NCBI RefSeq assembly: GCF_013034685.1 | Contig: NZ_WQGO01000006.1 | Location: forward strand, 310,001-374,000 | Source of the DNA: Ruegeria lacuscaerulensis | GTDB taxonomy: Bacteria > Pseudomonadota > Alphaproteobacteria > Rhodobacterales > Rhodobacteraceae | DNA: 64,000 nt | Direction: 5' to 3' | Shown: positions 48,411 through 56,398 of the stretch, one piece after another | Layout: the number at the start of each line of letters is the position of its first letter | Position numbering within the stretch: the first letter of the stretch is position 1 | Translations under genes and position numbers: made by a program | The notes under the pieces: generated by a model | Database searches by the model: none | Seen by the model: only the letters and a program-made list of their open reading frames with translations | What the model was told of the DNA's origin: nothing

Positions 48411-49352
48411 TCATTTCACAAGGTCTAAGCGTTTCAGCACCGCATTCGGGGATCTGATCTCTTTCGGAAGCGACTTGAAGTTTACCGACCTTTCGAAATC
48501 GGGTCCTCGATATACTGCTATCCCAAACTCTCTGTTCGGCTGGAACGTAACATGAGTGAAGCTGTGAGGTGATCTGGCGCTATCGCCAATAAGCCGCCGC
48601 GGACCACCTCCCAAACAAGCTTGAGAGACATAAGCCACACCGTCTTTCCAACCGGGATAGAAGGCATGATGGTGGCCTGACAGATGCAGAACGACACCGC
48701 TTTCCAAATAGATTTTTTCAAGTGTCGGATCACCGATGATTTCGCGCTCGCGCTGGATCGCGAAGGGCCAAAGTGGGAGGTGACTGAAAGTGACAATCGG
48801 GTCCCCGTCTGCACCCAGTTCCTGTAGCCGGTCCTGCTGATCACCGGATAGCGGGCCCAGGGTCGTTGCATCCAGAGACGCAAACGTAATGCCCTGCATC
48901 TCAAATGCGTAGAAGAACGGGTAGTCATCCGAAACCAGGAAGTCGACGCTTGGTTTTCTCGGAGTCCATTCCTCTGCGTATATTTTTCTTTCACGCTCGA
49001 ACCCTCGGTAGGCGGAGGCATCATGGTTTCCTGGTGTGACCGCAAATGGAATGCCGGCAGCCTCTAAAGGATCTGATACGGCCTCGTGAAACGCCTTCCA
49101 CATCTCTCTGACCTGTTTGTCTGACAAGTTGGGAATGCGCTGTCCCGCGACCATATCGCCCGTCGAAATCACCAGATCTGGATCAATCTCGACTATCCGC
49201 TTAATCGCCTTGTCGACGCGGGCATCGTATTTCACCGAACCATAGCTGCCGTTCAGATCCGATATGACGATAACATCCAATGCCGCCGCTTTGCAGGCGA
49301 TCAGAGTGGTCCAAATGAACGCCGCGAAAAGCGTAGAAAGCCTACGGGTCAT
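48411..49352 (-). CDS. Exported calcineurin-like metallophosphoesterase
   Basis: In this 313-residue protein the N-terminus is a signal sequence with a possible lipobox (LIAC), so it is a periplasmic or lipid-anchored enzyme. Metal-binding motifs are VISDLN, STGDMV, GNHD, SHLPL and GHHHAF. It overlaps the end of the kinase-like gene by 11 bases, indicating joint expression. It might remove phosphates placed by that protein. Confidence 0.85.
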   Translation of the reverse strand: MTRRLSTLFAAFIWTTLIACKAAALDVIVISDLNGSYGSVKYDARVDKAIKRIVEIDPDLVISTGDMVAGQRIPNLSDKQVREMWKAFHEAVSDPLEAAGIPFAVTPGNHDASAYRGFERERKIYAEEWTPRKPSVDFLVSDDYPFFYAFEMQGITFASLDATTLGPLSGDQQDRLQELGADGDPIVTFSHLPLWPFAIQREREIIGDPTLEKIYLESGVVLHLSGHHHAFYPGWKDGVAYVSQACLGGGPRRLIGDSARSPHSFTHVTFQPNREFGIAVYRGPDFERSVNFKSLPKEIRSPNAVLKRLDLVK

Positions 49353-50775
49353 TGCAATCCACTGTCTCTACCTCGGTGTTGTTTCTCAAAAAGAATGCGA
49401 CAGGATCCAAGTCGAACATCAAATCGCCATTTGAGCAATTGTCCTGGAGAATGGACGTTGCCAGCTCGGTGTTTTTTACAACTTGTGCAATCTGCCTGTC
49501 TGACAACCCAAGGCTTTGCGATAGCCAGCCGTAGACGGGACCTTGAGATTGAAGATCACTATTCAAAGCGACCAAGCGCCGATACACGCTTGGAGAGAAG
49601 TGCCGCATTTTCTCCAGCATTTGAGTGGATTTCGCGAAGTTGGCATACTCGACCCGCCCACCAGCATCGTTGTCGTTTAGATTGCTGCGACGGATCAATA
49701 ATGCGTCGGCGGGAATATCTCCATCGTTTGGCTCATGGTGTTTGGCTTTCTTGTGCTTCAGCTTTCCGTCTTCGACCCAATACCAATAGGGTGTGAAGTC
49801 TATGTTTCCTACGCGGTCCTGCTGGCTAAAGATAAAGTCGAGGAGAACAATCTCGGTCAGTTCTTGCATCCAAAATGCCATCTGTTGGTCACTGACATCG
49901 GGACCGAGATCCTTGTTGATCATCCGGTCTTTTCGGCCTTCTTTCACGCCCTCTGCAATGGCCTCTAGCAAGGGTTTTGAAGATCGCAAAGCCAAGAAAG
50001 CGGGGGTTTCCTGAAAATCGCGGTTCTGACCTTTCCCCCAACCAGATTTGCGGGTGCCGTTGATTTCCGAGCCGTATCGATGCCCGGGACTGTCAAGCAG
50101 TACACCGTAAATTTGCGTTCGATCCGAGGTGAACAGATCATCTGTCGGTTGGTATGAGTTCGGGTCGGAATCCGCAGCTGCGAAGACCCGCCAGCCTTCA
50201 TGGTTCATGCGCCCGCCATGAGAGCCACCGGAAATCGCAAGGCCAGGTTCGGCAACCTCGGAAAAATGCGCCTGGGCGTCCATGCTGCGCCAAACAGCGA
50301 CTGGAACTTTTACAGTCGCGTCGAAATATCTGGAGAAATGATAGTAAAGCAGTGAAGACGTGGAAAAGGTTCCACTGGTGCCTTTTTGGTTCATGGTGGA
50401 CTTGAATTTAGCCACCCTGTCCTTAGCCAGATCTTTTGCCGCCTTCCCCTCTTTGCAAGCGTTTCTCTCGAATTCAGAACGGTTCCCCACGTAAGGTCCT
50501 TCCGAAATATCGTAGACTGCCATTCCTGGGCTGGTGCTCCAGGTTTTTGGGCAAATAGCAATTTCGGAGGCATAGAAATCGATCTCGCAATAGGCCGTTT
50601 CTTCCTCAAGATCGCTTTTCTTATACTCGCCCGTTGGAACTTTTTCGATCCGAATACAGCGTTCAGTAACGCCGTTGGGACTATCAAATGTCGTGGCTTC
50701 ACCGAGAACATCGTCGTTCGCCCACAAGACAGTGGGTGCAATTAAAGCAAGTGACCCCAGAAGATTGAACTTCAT
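49342..50775 (-). CDS. Secreted Fam20C/CotH-like kinase-related protein
   Basis: This 477-residue protein has a signal peptide (MKFNLLGSLALIAPTVLWA). The segment SSLLYYHFSRYFDATVKVPVAVWRSMD matches the N-lobe of HipA/Fam20-type kinases. DFIFSQQDRVGNI (Asp320, Arg321, Asn324) resembles the catalytic loop and LNDNDAGG (365-373) the metal-binding loop. Four cysteine-containing stretches suggest disulfides. It lies 19 bases after a phosphatase-like gene and overlaps a metallophosphoesterase gene. I infer a periplasmic kinase from motif order, not from a database match. Confidence 0.62.
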   Translation of the reverse strand: MKFNLLGSLALIAPTVLWANDDVLGEATTFDSPNGVTERCIRIEKVPTGEYKKSDLEEETAYCEIDFYASEIAICPKTWSTSPGMAVYDISEGPYVGNRSEFERNACKEGKAAKDLAKDRVAKFKSTMNQKGTSGTFSTSSLLYYHFSRYFDATVKVPVAVWRSMDAQAHFSEVAEPGLAISGGSHGGRMNHEGWRVFAAADSDPNSYQPTDDLFTSDRTQIYGVLLDSPGHRYGSEINGTRKSGWGKGQNRDFQETPAFLALRSSKPLLEAIAEGVKEGRKDRMINKDLGPDVSDQQMAFWMQELTEIVLLDFIFSQQDRVGNIDFTPYWYWVEDGKLKHKKAKHHEPNDGDIPADALLIRRSNLNDNDAGGRVEYANFAKSTQMLEKMRHFSPSVYRRLVALNSDLQSQGPVYGWLSQSLGLSDRQIAQVVKNTELATSILQDNCSNGDLMFDLDPVAFFLRNNTEVETVDCNDP

Positions 50776-50794
50776 TTGGATAGTCCTCCCAATA

Positions 50795-51439
50795 TCATTT
50801 GGGGCAAATCGCTGCCTGTTGCTCGTTGGAGATCTTCAATTTTGGGTCGACACTGAAGTTGGAAAATTTTGAGTCAATCCACTGGTCGCACCCGCCTGAA
50901 CAAGGGGCTCCGTTTCGGGCATCATTCCAATATTCCTTGGCCCTTTCTTCTGTCCAACCGCAAAACTGAACGAGCGCCATCGCCGACAATGCACCTGAGG
51001 AATGAACGCCCCACATGCAGTGCACCAGAACAGGGCCCTTTCCAGGGTTTTTAATCACCTCGTGTATGGACGCCATGACAGCATCGGGTCGAGAGGATCT
51101 GGCGCTCTGATAGTCAAAGGATCCGTTTCCGCAGCTGGTGCGACCGTATTCAGTGTTTTTGCCGAAGTCGGCATAAAACCCGGTTGAAAACCCTTCGCCG
51201 CACAGAGTTTCGCGTTGACCTTCACTTAGGCCAGTTCGATCCTTGTCGCCGCCCTTGAAACCGGATCGATACAACACTCCGCTTAAGACTGGGCGAAAGA
51301 AAGCGACACCATCAATGCCTCCGTCACCACCCTTTGAAAGCATTTGACTTTTGCTTGGACCGCCATTTCGACTGGTCACGTCAGAATTCGCAGCGGTTGC
51401 GAGAACACCAATGAATATGAGGGACGCCAAAAACCGCAT
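50795..51439 (-). CDS. Exported dual-specificity phosphatase-like protein, catalytic Arg replaced
   Basis: In this 214-residue protein a signal peptide (MRFLASLIFIGVLATAANS) precedes a phosphatase-like fold with VLVHCMWGVHSSG. Cys141 is in place, but the P-loop arginine of the CX5R motif is Ser147. Activity may be reduced, altered or lost. AAGGA precedes the start. It is the first of the three-gene set with the kinase-like protein and the metallophosphoesterase. Confidence 0.72.
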   Translation of the reverse strand: MRFLASLIFIGVLATAANSDVTSRNGGPSKSQMLSKGGDGGIDGVAFFRPVLSGVLYRSGFKGGDKDRTGLSEGQRETLCGEGFSTGFYADFGKNTEYGRTSCGNGSFDYQSARSSRPDAVMASIHEVIKNPGKGPVLVHCMWGVHSSGALSAMALVQFCGWTEERAKEYWNDARNGAPCSGGCDQWIDSKFSNFSVDPKLKISNEQQAAICPK

Positions 51440-51559
51440 GCCAAATCCTTTCTATTCTTGAACCTTTAATGCTCAAACTCTTGCGACCTGATAGTCTCTC
51501 GGAAAGGCTAGTTCATGACAACCATATCAAGTGGGCAAATAGCTTTCCGCTGTGAAACT

Positions 51560-51733
51560 TTAGATGGGCCACACGAGATTGATGATAACGACGACTACGA
51601 AGTAGGCTAGAACAACTTTCCAGTTCCATTGGTGCTTGTTTTCTTCGTTGATCACGCCAGCCGATTTCAATGCCAGGTTAGTGATGATTAAGGCGACAAC
51701 GATGACCGCCGCGTGTGCCAGGTCGAATTGCAA
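51560..51733 (-). CDS. Small two-pass membrane protein, 57 residues
   Basis: MQFDLAHAAVIVVALIITNL... has two membrane helices around a polar loop (NEENKHQWNWK) and ends NLVWPI. TTG 51733 follows AAGGAG by seven bases, a strong ribosome-binding site. Function is unknown. Confidence 0.6.
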   Translation of the reverse strand: MQFDLAHAAVIVVALIITNLALKSAGVINEENKHQWNWKVVLAYFVVVVIINLVWPI

Positions 51734-51775
51734 GTTTGGGCTCCTTCTCTTGGATTTGGGATTGATGGAAATTTG

Positions 51776-52081
51776 TCAGCAGTCACCTGATGGCAGCATA
51801 GCTACATCTGAGTACCTTCCCTCAGACGTCGTGATCTGAGCACATGCACCTGTATCCTTGTTAAACCAGTACGAGGTCAGCCCTTCGCTTCGGATGAGTT
51901 CAAATCCGAGACTTTGGATGCCCATTTCAGCTTGGCCCGCTCTTGCCCCTTCAAATGGCGAAAGATCGCTAGAGCTGCCCACAGTTGGTGCACTTGCATC
52001 CACCGATCCGCCACTCTCTTCGCATGCTGCAAGTGCAGAAATACATACCGCGCCGATCACCATTAGGACATTGGTTCTCAT
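51776..52081 (-). CDS. Small lipoprotein
   Basis: This 101-residue protein has a lipobox LAAC after a hydrophobic stretch. The C-terminal part (SLGFELIRSEGLTSYWFNKDTGACAQITTSEGRYSDVAMLP) looks like a compact domain with two cysteines. The first gene of a run of small exported proteins on this strand. Function is unknown. Confidence 0.7.
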   Translation of the reverse strand: MRTNVLMVIGAVCISALAACEESGGSVDASAPTVGSSSDLSPFEGARAGQAEMGIQSLGFELIRSEGLTSYWFNKDTGACAQITTSEGRYSDVAMLPSGDC

Positions 52082-52133
52082 GTGTTTTTCCTGGCTGTTT
52101 TGGGAACGTGTTCAAGGGCTTCTGGTCGATCAC

Positions 52134-52748
52134 CTATTCAATTCCGAAAATTACGTTGTAGCCGACGGAAGAGTTGCTGCGATTGATAACCTCCACAACA
52201 TGATCACCAGATTGCCAAAGCTGCCCTCGATACTCCTTGTCCGCCGACATTAATCCCAACAGTTCAGAACCATCGGGGTTACGAATAACGTAGTCTAAGG
52301 AGCCATTTCGCGGAGCAACGCGGACGTAAAGAAACTGTTCGTTTTTTGCCCCGAGAACATATTGCTGTGACGCTCCGGGCGCGAGTTCACCAACGAGTTC
52401 GGCGCCGGTGGAACCAGCATCGAATTTGACACGTTGGCTACCAGTAGACCCGGCGGCGCCTGCCATGGCTCCACCGCCATCATCCATCGCTTCGACAACC
52501 GACATCTCGCCGATGCTACCATCCTTGTACGCGATGCAGCGCCAAAGTGTTCCGCCTGCGTCTCGTAGCATGACGAGCGTGCCCGCTTCTGAGAACTCTG
52601 AGCTTTCAATCGTACCTGATTGACCGTCTGGTCCTCCAACCTGTCGCAAATGATCGATACACGCGTCGTCTGCTTCAGACATTGCAAAAGAAGCCGTGCC
52701 TGCGATTGCGAACATCGGTGCGAGGAATTTGAGTACAGCGAATTTCAT
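52134..52748 (-). CDS. Secreted protein with FSEAGT domain and C-terminal beta-sandwich
   Basis: In this 204-residue protein the signal peptide ends near TASFA. The N-terminal domain (C...SSEFSEAGTLVMLRDAGGTLWRCIAYKDGS) matches the lipoprotein at 53467-53766. The C-terminal part (YVLGAKNEQFLYVRV, DHVVEVINRSNSSVGYNVIFGIE) resembles pre-peptidase-type beta-sandwich domains. ATG 52748 follows AAGGGA. Function is unknown. Confidence 0.68.
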   Translation of the reverse strand: MKFAVLKFLAPMFAIAGTASFAMSEADDACIDHLRQVGGPDGQSGTIESSEFSEAGTLVMLRDAGGTLWRCIAYKDGSIGEMSVVEAMDDGGGAMAGAAGSTGSQRVKFDAGSTGAELVGELAPGASQQYVLGAKNEQFLYVRVAPRNGSLDYVIRNPDGSELLGLMSADKEYRGQLWQSGDHVVEVINRSNSSVGYNVIFGIE

Positions 52749-52803
52749 CAGATGGTCCCTTGCTGGCTGATCCTTAGAGTTTTGTTCCGTACAAAGCGGA
52801 ACC

Positions 52804-53103
52804 TCACTTCGCGTCTCGTAACTTTGACAGAAATTCATCGCATGCCTGCGCGCTGCCGACGATCTCGTCCGTCGTTTCAATTCCTTGCAGTGACGCCATT
52901 TCCGAATTTACGCGGTTGAGGATCTGATCCGCTTGCTCGGCGGTGATAAGGTTCTCAGCTTGTGCTCCTTTCAATGTGGTGCAGACACCGGCGGACAAGC
53001 CTGTCGCAACGCCGACACCCACCGCGGCCCCGCCACCCAAGGTCATCGCCCCAACCACGCCGAGGACGAGCCCGATCACAATTCCCAAGATTACTTTTCC
53101 CAT
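52804..53103 (-). CDS. Small exported or membrane-anchored protein
   Basis: This 99-residue protein has an N-terminal hydrophobic, glycine-rich segment (VILGIVIGLVLGVVGAMTLGGGAAVGVGVATG) followed by a helical region with two cysteines (CTTLKGAQAENLITAEQADQILNRV...CDEFLSKL). GGGAGG before ATG 53103 is a strong site. Function is unknown. Confidence 0.62.
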   Translation of the reverse strand: MGKVILGIVIGLVLGVVGAMTLGGGAAVGVGVATGLSAGVCTTLKGAQAENLITAEQADQILNRVNSEMASLQGIETTDEIVGSAQACDEFLSKLRDAK

Positions 53104-53141
53104 GTTTTCCTCCCTTTTGGTGAGAAAGAGTTCAGCCACCA

Positions 53142-53405
53142 CTACTGGCGCAATCTGCGTGCCCATCTGCAAATCAAAACCAGCGCTAACAGGTTGAGCG
53201 CCGGAGCAATCGCCGCGAACCACGGCTTGGCGGAATCCGAAAATAAGTCCGCCACAAGTATCCAAGGTAGTCCCAACGGCAGCAGGAACACTCCGGACAA
53301 AGGGTCTCGTTCCTGTCCCAACCAGCCAAATGTGCCCGTCAAGAATGCAACCAACGCCAATAGGTACATGACCGCGAATACGATGATGGTGGTTCTACAA
53401 ACCAA
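53142..53405 (-). CDS. Small integral membrane protein
   Basis: This 87-residue protein has two to three hydrophobic helices (TIIVFAVMYLLALVAFLTG, FLLPLGLPWILVADLF, IAPALNLLALVLICRWA). TTG 53405 follows GAGG. It is part of the run of small envelope genes. Function is unknown. Confidence 0.55.
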   Translation of the reverse strand: MVCRTTIIVFAVMYLLALVAFLTGTFGWLGQERDPLSGVFLLPLGLPWILVADLFSDSAKPWFAAIAPALNLLALVLICRWARRLRQ

Positions 53406-53466
53406 GTCGAGCCTCAGCTGATCAAGCCAGTGCTGCGCAGCCGTTTTCAGCTACGCAGCAGACAGG

Positions 53467-53766
53467 TCACAATGCGCCTTCGTCGCCCAGGAACTCGATA
53501 CCAGCTGTCGCGCCATCACTGTAAGCAATGCAATTCCAAGGAGCACGATCCTCGCCAACGCCGACTGTGACCTGTGTTCCCGCCTCGCTAAACGCGGATG
53601 AGAGCACCACGACTTGCGAATTGTTCGTCGTGTTAGCTACATCTCGCAAACACGCCTGCTGAGCCGGCGTGAGCTCGGCGGACGCGCTTGATGTACTCGT
53701 ATCGTCGCAGGCCGCAAGCAGTGCGAAACATGTGGCGCCTGCAATCATCACCATCTTGTTAGACAT
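53467..53766 (-). CDS. Small lipoprotein with FSEAGT domain
   Basis: This 99-residue protein has lipobox LAAC. The mature part (CLRDVANTTNNSQVVVLSSAFSEAGTQVTVGVGEDRAPWNCIAYSDG) is a paralogue of the N-terminal domain at 52134-52748, sharing C, S.FSEAGT.V and W.CIAY.DG. AGGGAG before the ATG fixes the start. Function is unknown. Confidence 0.7.
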   Translation of the reverse strand: MSNKMVMIAGATCFALLAACDDTSTSSASAELTPAQQACLRDVANTTNNSQVVVLSSAFSEAGTQVTVGVGEDRAPWNCIAYSDGATAGIEFLGDEGAL

Positions 53767-54326
53767 TTTCTTCTCCCTCTGGTTCCCTTGAAATTAGTGA
53801 AATTGGATGCGCTTGTTTGATGCTCCCGCGTCTGTGCAGCCAATTGAACATACCTTGATCCTGTGACTACCATTCCCAAAACTTGCCGCGGGGGGCTTGG
53901 TCGGCGGGAAGATATTTCGTTGACTATCGGGGCCGACAATAACGTGTGAAGGCCGAATGACGTCACTGGCAAATGCTAGAGCAAACTCTGGACAGAGGGC
54001 GAGTACGTTTAGTCTGAGCATCGCGTCCTCCCAGCGCTCAATCATTGTAAAGTGCCTTCCGACCGCCAGCACTCACTCCAGCAGTCGGAAGGGCTCGGCA
54101 CAGCGAGCAGCAACGACAATAACGGAGGTAAAATAAAGTTGTGTCGAATTCGCATGTTTGAATCTAATTTCTAATAAATCAATATTTTTTCCGCGCGTAA
54201 GTTTCTCTACGCTCTCGTACGATAGGCCTCTGCGTTCAAACAAAAAAGTAAGTGGGAGCTACGAGTGTGTTCCCCTGAGCGGCGAAGCGATTTGAGGCCG
54301 CACAAAAACAATGAAGGGATTGAAAG
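53767..54326. other. Intergenic region with a 9-bp inverted repeat
   Basis: In these 560 bases CCTTCCGAC (54055-54063) pairs perfectly with GTCGGAAGG (54084-54092) around a 20-base loop. It has no U-tract, so it could be an operator or RNA stem. A very AT-rich stretch at 54150-54200 is the probable promoter region of the DUF805 gene. A minus-strand frame at 53794-54072 exists but lacks coding character. Confidence 0.4.
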
Positions 54327-54842
54327 ATGGGATTTGGTGAAGCCGTTAAGACGTGTTTCTCGAAATACTTCCAGTTCTCCGGTCGGGCTATACGCTCAGA
54401 ATACTGGTGGTTCTTCTTGTTTGTGGTTGTCGTGAGTGCTGCCTTAGCTGTGCTGGATACGATTATATTCGGGACCAACCCCGAAACAGGCCAGGGATCT
54501 CGGGTCCTGTCCTCTGTTTTCCAGCTGGCTGTTCTCATACCTATGCTGGCCGCCGGTTGGCGAAGGCTGCATGATACAGGACGACCTGGCTGGTATTTGC
54601 TGCTGCCGATGGCGCTCAGCATTACAACGCTATTTGTTATGCTGGGTGGGGTAGCGTTCTTTTCGGTATTGGAGCAAGGGACCGAAAACCCCGATGCATT
54701 GCGAGGACCTGCGGCCGTCCTGGGCGTGACCGGTATTGTTGTTGTCTCAATCCTTCAATTGGTTCTGTCCATTCTGATGATCTGGTGGCTGACACGACCT
54801 TCCCAAGAAGGCGCAAACGAATACGGCGAACCTGTTTCCTGA
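54327..54842 (+). CDS. DUF805-family membrane protein
   Basis: In this 171-residue protein the motif FQFSGRAIRSEYWWFFLF, followed by GWRRLHDTGRPGWYLLL, is diagnostic of DUF805. About four membrane helices are visible. It is first of three plus-strand genes with the two secreted proteins downstream. Function of the family is poorly defined. Confidence 0.85.
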   Translation: MGFGEAVKTCFSKYFQFSGRAIRSEYWWFFLFVVVVSAALAVLDTIIFGTNPETGQGSRVLSSVFQLAVLIPMLAAGWRRLHDTGRPGWYLLLPMALSITTLFVMLGGVAFFSVLEQGTENPDALRGPAAVLGVTGIVVVSILQLVLSILMIWWLTRPSQEGANEYGEPVS

Positions 54843-54915
54843 TCTGGCTGTCCGGGCAATTGGCTGGAACTTCTGCTGAACGACAGTGCGAACCGTAACT
54901 CAATGGAGAGAAAAA

Positions 54916-55686
54916 ATGAGCTGCAAAACCATTTCCATTGGAATGCTACTGATGGCAGTGGCGACCACAGCATCAGCGGAGTGGTCGTTCAGCTCCGGGC
55001 CCAACCCCAATGCATTTATTCAGACAGGAAACATGACGCTGGAACTTCAGTGTGACCGTATTCGCTTTGCTCCGGCTGGATTCGAGGACAGCCAGGACAT
55101 TGCGGACAAGCAGGGGCTTTCCATTCGTTTCTTGAAGAACGGCACCACCGAAGTTGGAGCATTTCAGGTTGGCGCAGAAAACGCTGCCGTGCAGATCGTC
55201 GACAACTATCCCGTCGAGGTCAGTTTCAATAGTCAGCCGGACTATGGTTTTGTTCTGGACCAGCTTGCGGCCAATGCATCGGTTAATCTGTCGATGATTG
55301 ATCAAGATGTCAGCTACGGAATCTTTGACTTAAAAGGTTCCAGCGCGGCAATTCGGTCCCTTCGTTCCGCCTGCGATTCAGGTGCTAGCCAAGGGGCCTC
55401 CTACGAAGCACCCGAAGGCATTGTCTATTGTGGTGGCGGAGCGATAAAACGCCAAATCGAATATGTAATTCTGGACAATCCAGAGGGGGAGTGGGACGCG
55501 CGAGTAGCGGTTAACGGCGATTCGATCAGAGCCATGACGGTCTACAGTTACTTCGGAAACTCTGAGCCGCCGGCGGGATTTGTTGTCGCCCTGCTTGGGG
55601 AAGACAGGTCCGAATTTCTGATTTTTAACGAAGGCTCGGCAAACTGGCTGGAATACGGGGACTACAGGTATGAACAATGCAACTGA
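54916..55686 (+). CDS. Secreted protein of unknown function
   Basis: This 256-residue protein has a signal peptide (ISIGMLLMAVATTASA), a central beta-rich domain and four cysteines in the mature part (e.g. CDRIRFAP, YCGGGAIKRQ, terminal YEQCN). GGAGAG precedes ATG 54916. Its last 17 bases overlap the next gene, so they are translated together. Confidence 0.7.
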   Translation: MSCKTISIGMLLMAVATTASAEWSFSSGPNPNAFIQTGNMTLELQCDRIRFAPAGFEDSQDIADKQGLSIRFLKNGTTEVGAFQVGAENAAVQIVDNYPVEVSFNSQPDYGFVLDQLAANASVNLSMIDQDVSYGIFDLKGSSAAIRSLRSACDSGASQGASYEAPEGIVYCGGGAIKRQIEYVILDNPEGEWDARVAVNGDSIRAMTVYSYFGNSEPPAGFVVALLGEDRSEFLIFNEGSANWLEYGDYRYEQCN

Positions 55687-56206
55687 AGCCACCTTCCAAC
55701 CGGCTTCCCAATTGGCAAGCTACTTGAAACGTTTGGTATCTGCGATCCTGCTTGGTTCGAACCTGGTTTGGACCTCACCAGTTGTCGCGGCTGACGTTTC
55801 GCAACTTCCAACCGGTTTGCGAGCAAAGGTTGATCTGGCGATGCGGGCATGCGCGGAGTTCAACAACGGTCAGTTTGACTTAGATTGGGGCGCGGTTGAA
55901 AGGGTCGATCTCGACGGAGATCTACAACGCGACTGGGTTTTGAATGAGTCTGATTTTGCGTGTTCGAGCACCGCATCTCTTTACTGCGGAACTGGCGGAT
56001 GCATGTCGCACTTCTTGATTGAAGAGGAGGTTCAATCCTTGCTCAACCAGGGCTGGACGGTTGTTGATTTTGGGCGTCAACGCGTTGTTGTTGCGGATAT
56101 TCATGGATCCAATTGCGACGGAATAAACCCAACGCCTTGCGTCACCGCTAGTATTTGGGATGCGGACGCTAAGACGTGGCGCTCATCTGCTGGCGATTGG
56201 GAATAA
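55670..56206 (+). CDS. Secreted cysteine-rich protein
   Basis: This 178-residue protein has a signal peptide ending at PVVAA. The mature part contains VDLDGDLQRDWVLNESDFACSSTASLYCGTGGCMSHFL, where an Asp-rich turn before CGTGGC suggests a calcium-binding or disulfide-stabilised fold. It overlaps the upstream secreted-protein gene. It is the last gene before the far end of the element. Confidence 0.7.
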   Translation: MNNATEATFQPASQLASYLKRLVSAILLGSNLVWTSPVVAADVSQLPTGLRAKVDLAMRACAEFNNGQFDLDWGAVERVDLDGDLQRDWVLNESDFACSSTASLYCGTGGCMSHFLIEEEVQSLLNQGWTVVDFGRQRVVVADIHGSNCDGINPTPCVTASIWDADAKTWRSSAGDWE

Positions 56207-56264
56207 GTTGCATTTGAAAATTGCAGATAAGCCACAGCAGCTGGTTTGTTCGATAGGTTCTCCG

Positions 56265-56392
56265 TGGCACGCAAACTTATGGGCAAATCGTTCAATCTTA
56301 TGCGCAAATACCGCGCAGAGTTATGGGCAAGATTCCCAGATTTTCTTCAATGAAAACAATGTTGGGAATGCAGCGTTATGAGCGCACCTACA
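56265..56392 (-). repeat. Far end of the Tn7-like element
   Basis: Read from the tip inward the sequence starts TGTAGGTGCGCTCATAACGC. Motif copies with CATA cores (TATG on the plus strand) lie at 56377, 56322, 56299 and 56278, giving gaps of 55, 23 and 21 bp. The innermost copy shares CCCATAAGTTTGCG exactly with the second motif of the gyrB-side end, in opposite orientation. Confidence 0.87.
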
Positions 56393-56397
56393 GGATG
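56393..56397. repeat. Target-site duplication GGATG, far side
   Basis: These five bases directly follow the element's ...CCTACA tip and are identical to 20931-20935. Confidence 0.9.
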
Positions 56398-56398
56398 T

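Larger units (their letters stand above)
20936..56392. mobile_element. Tn7-like transposon, 35.46 kb, inserted directly after gyrB
   Basis: The element begins TGTAGGTTTGCGCATAGCAC and ends in the inverted match GCGTTATGAGCGCACCTACA, so both tips read TGTAGGT followed after a few bases by CATA. Both sides carry GGATG. Repeats of a TTTGCsCATAA-type motif lie inside the ends, three at the gyrB side and four at the far side, all oriented outward, as expected of TnsB sites. The element contains tnsA-, tnsB-, tnsC- and tniQ-like genes. Base composition inside is visibly lower in GC than the core. Unusually, the transposition genes sit 9.3 kb from one end and 20.7 kb from the other, with cargo on both sides. 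Confidence 0.92.

Noticed and set aside
53794-54072. Minus-strand open frame of 92 codons
   Set aside because: Composition is not coding-like, there is no clear start signal and no motif. It lies in a region better explained as intergenic.
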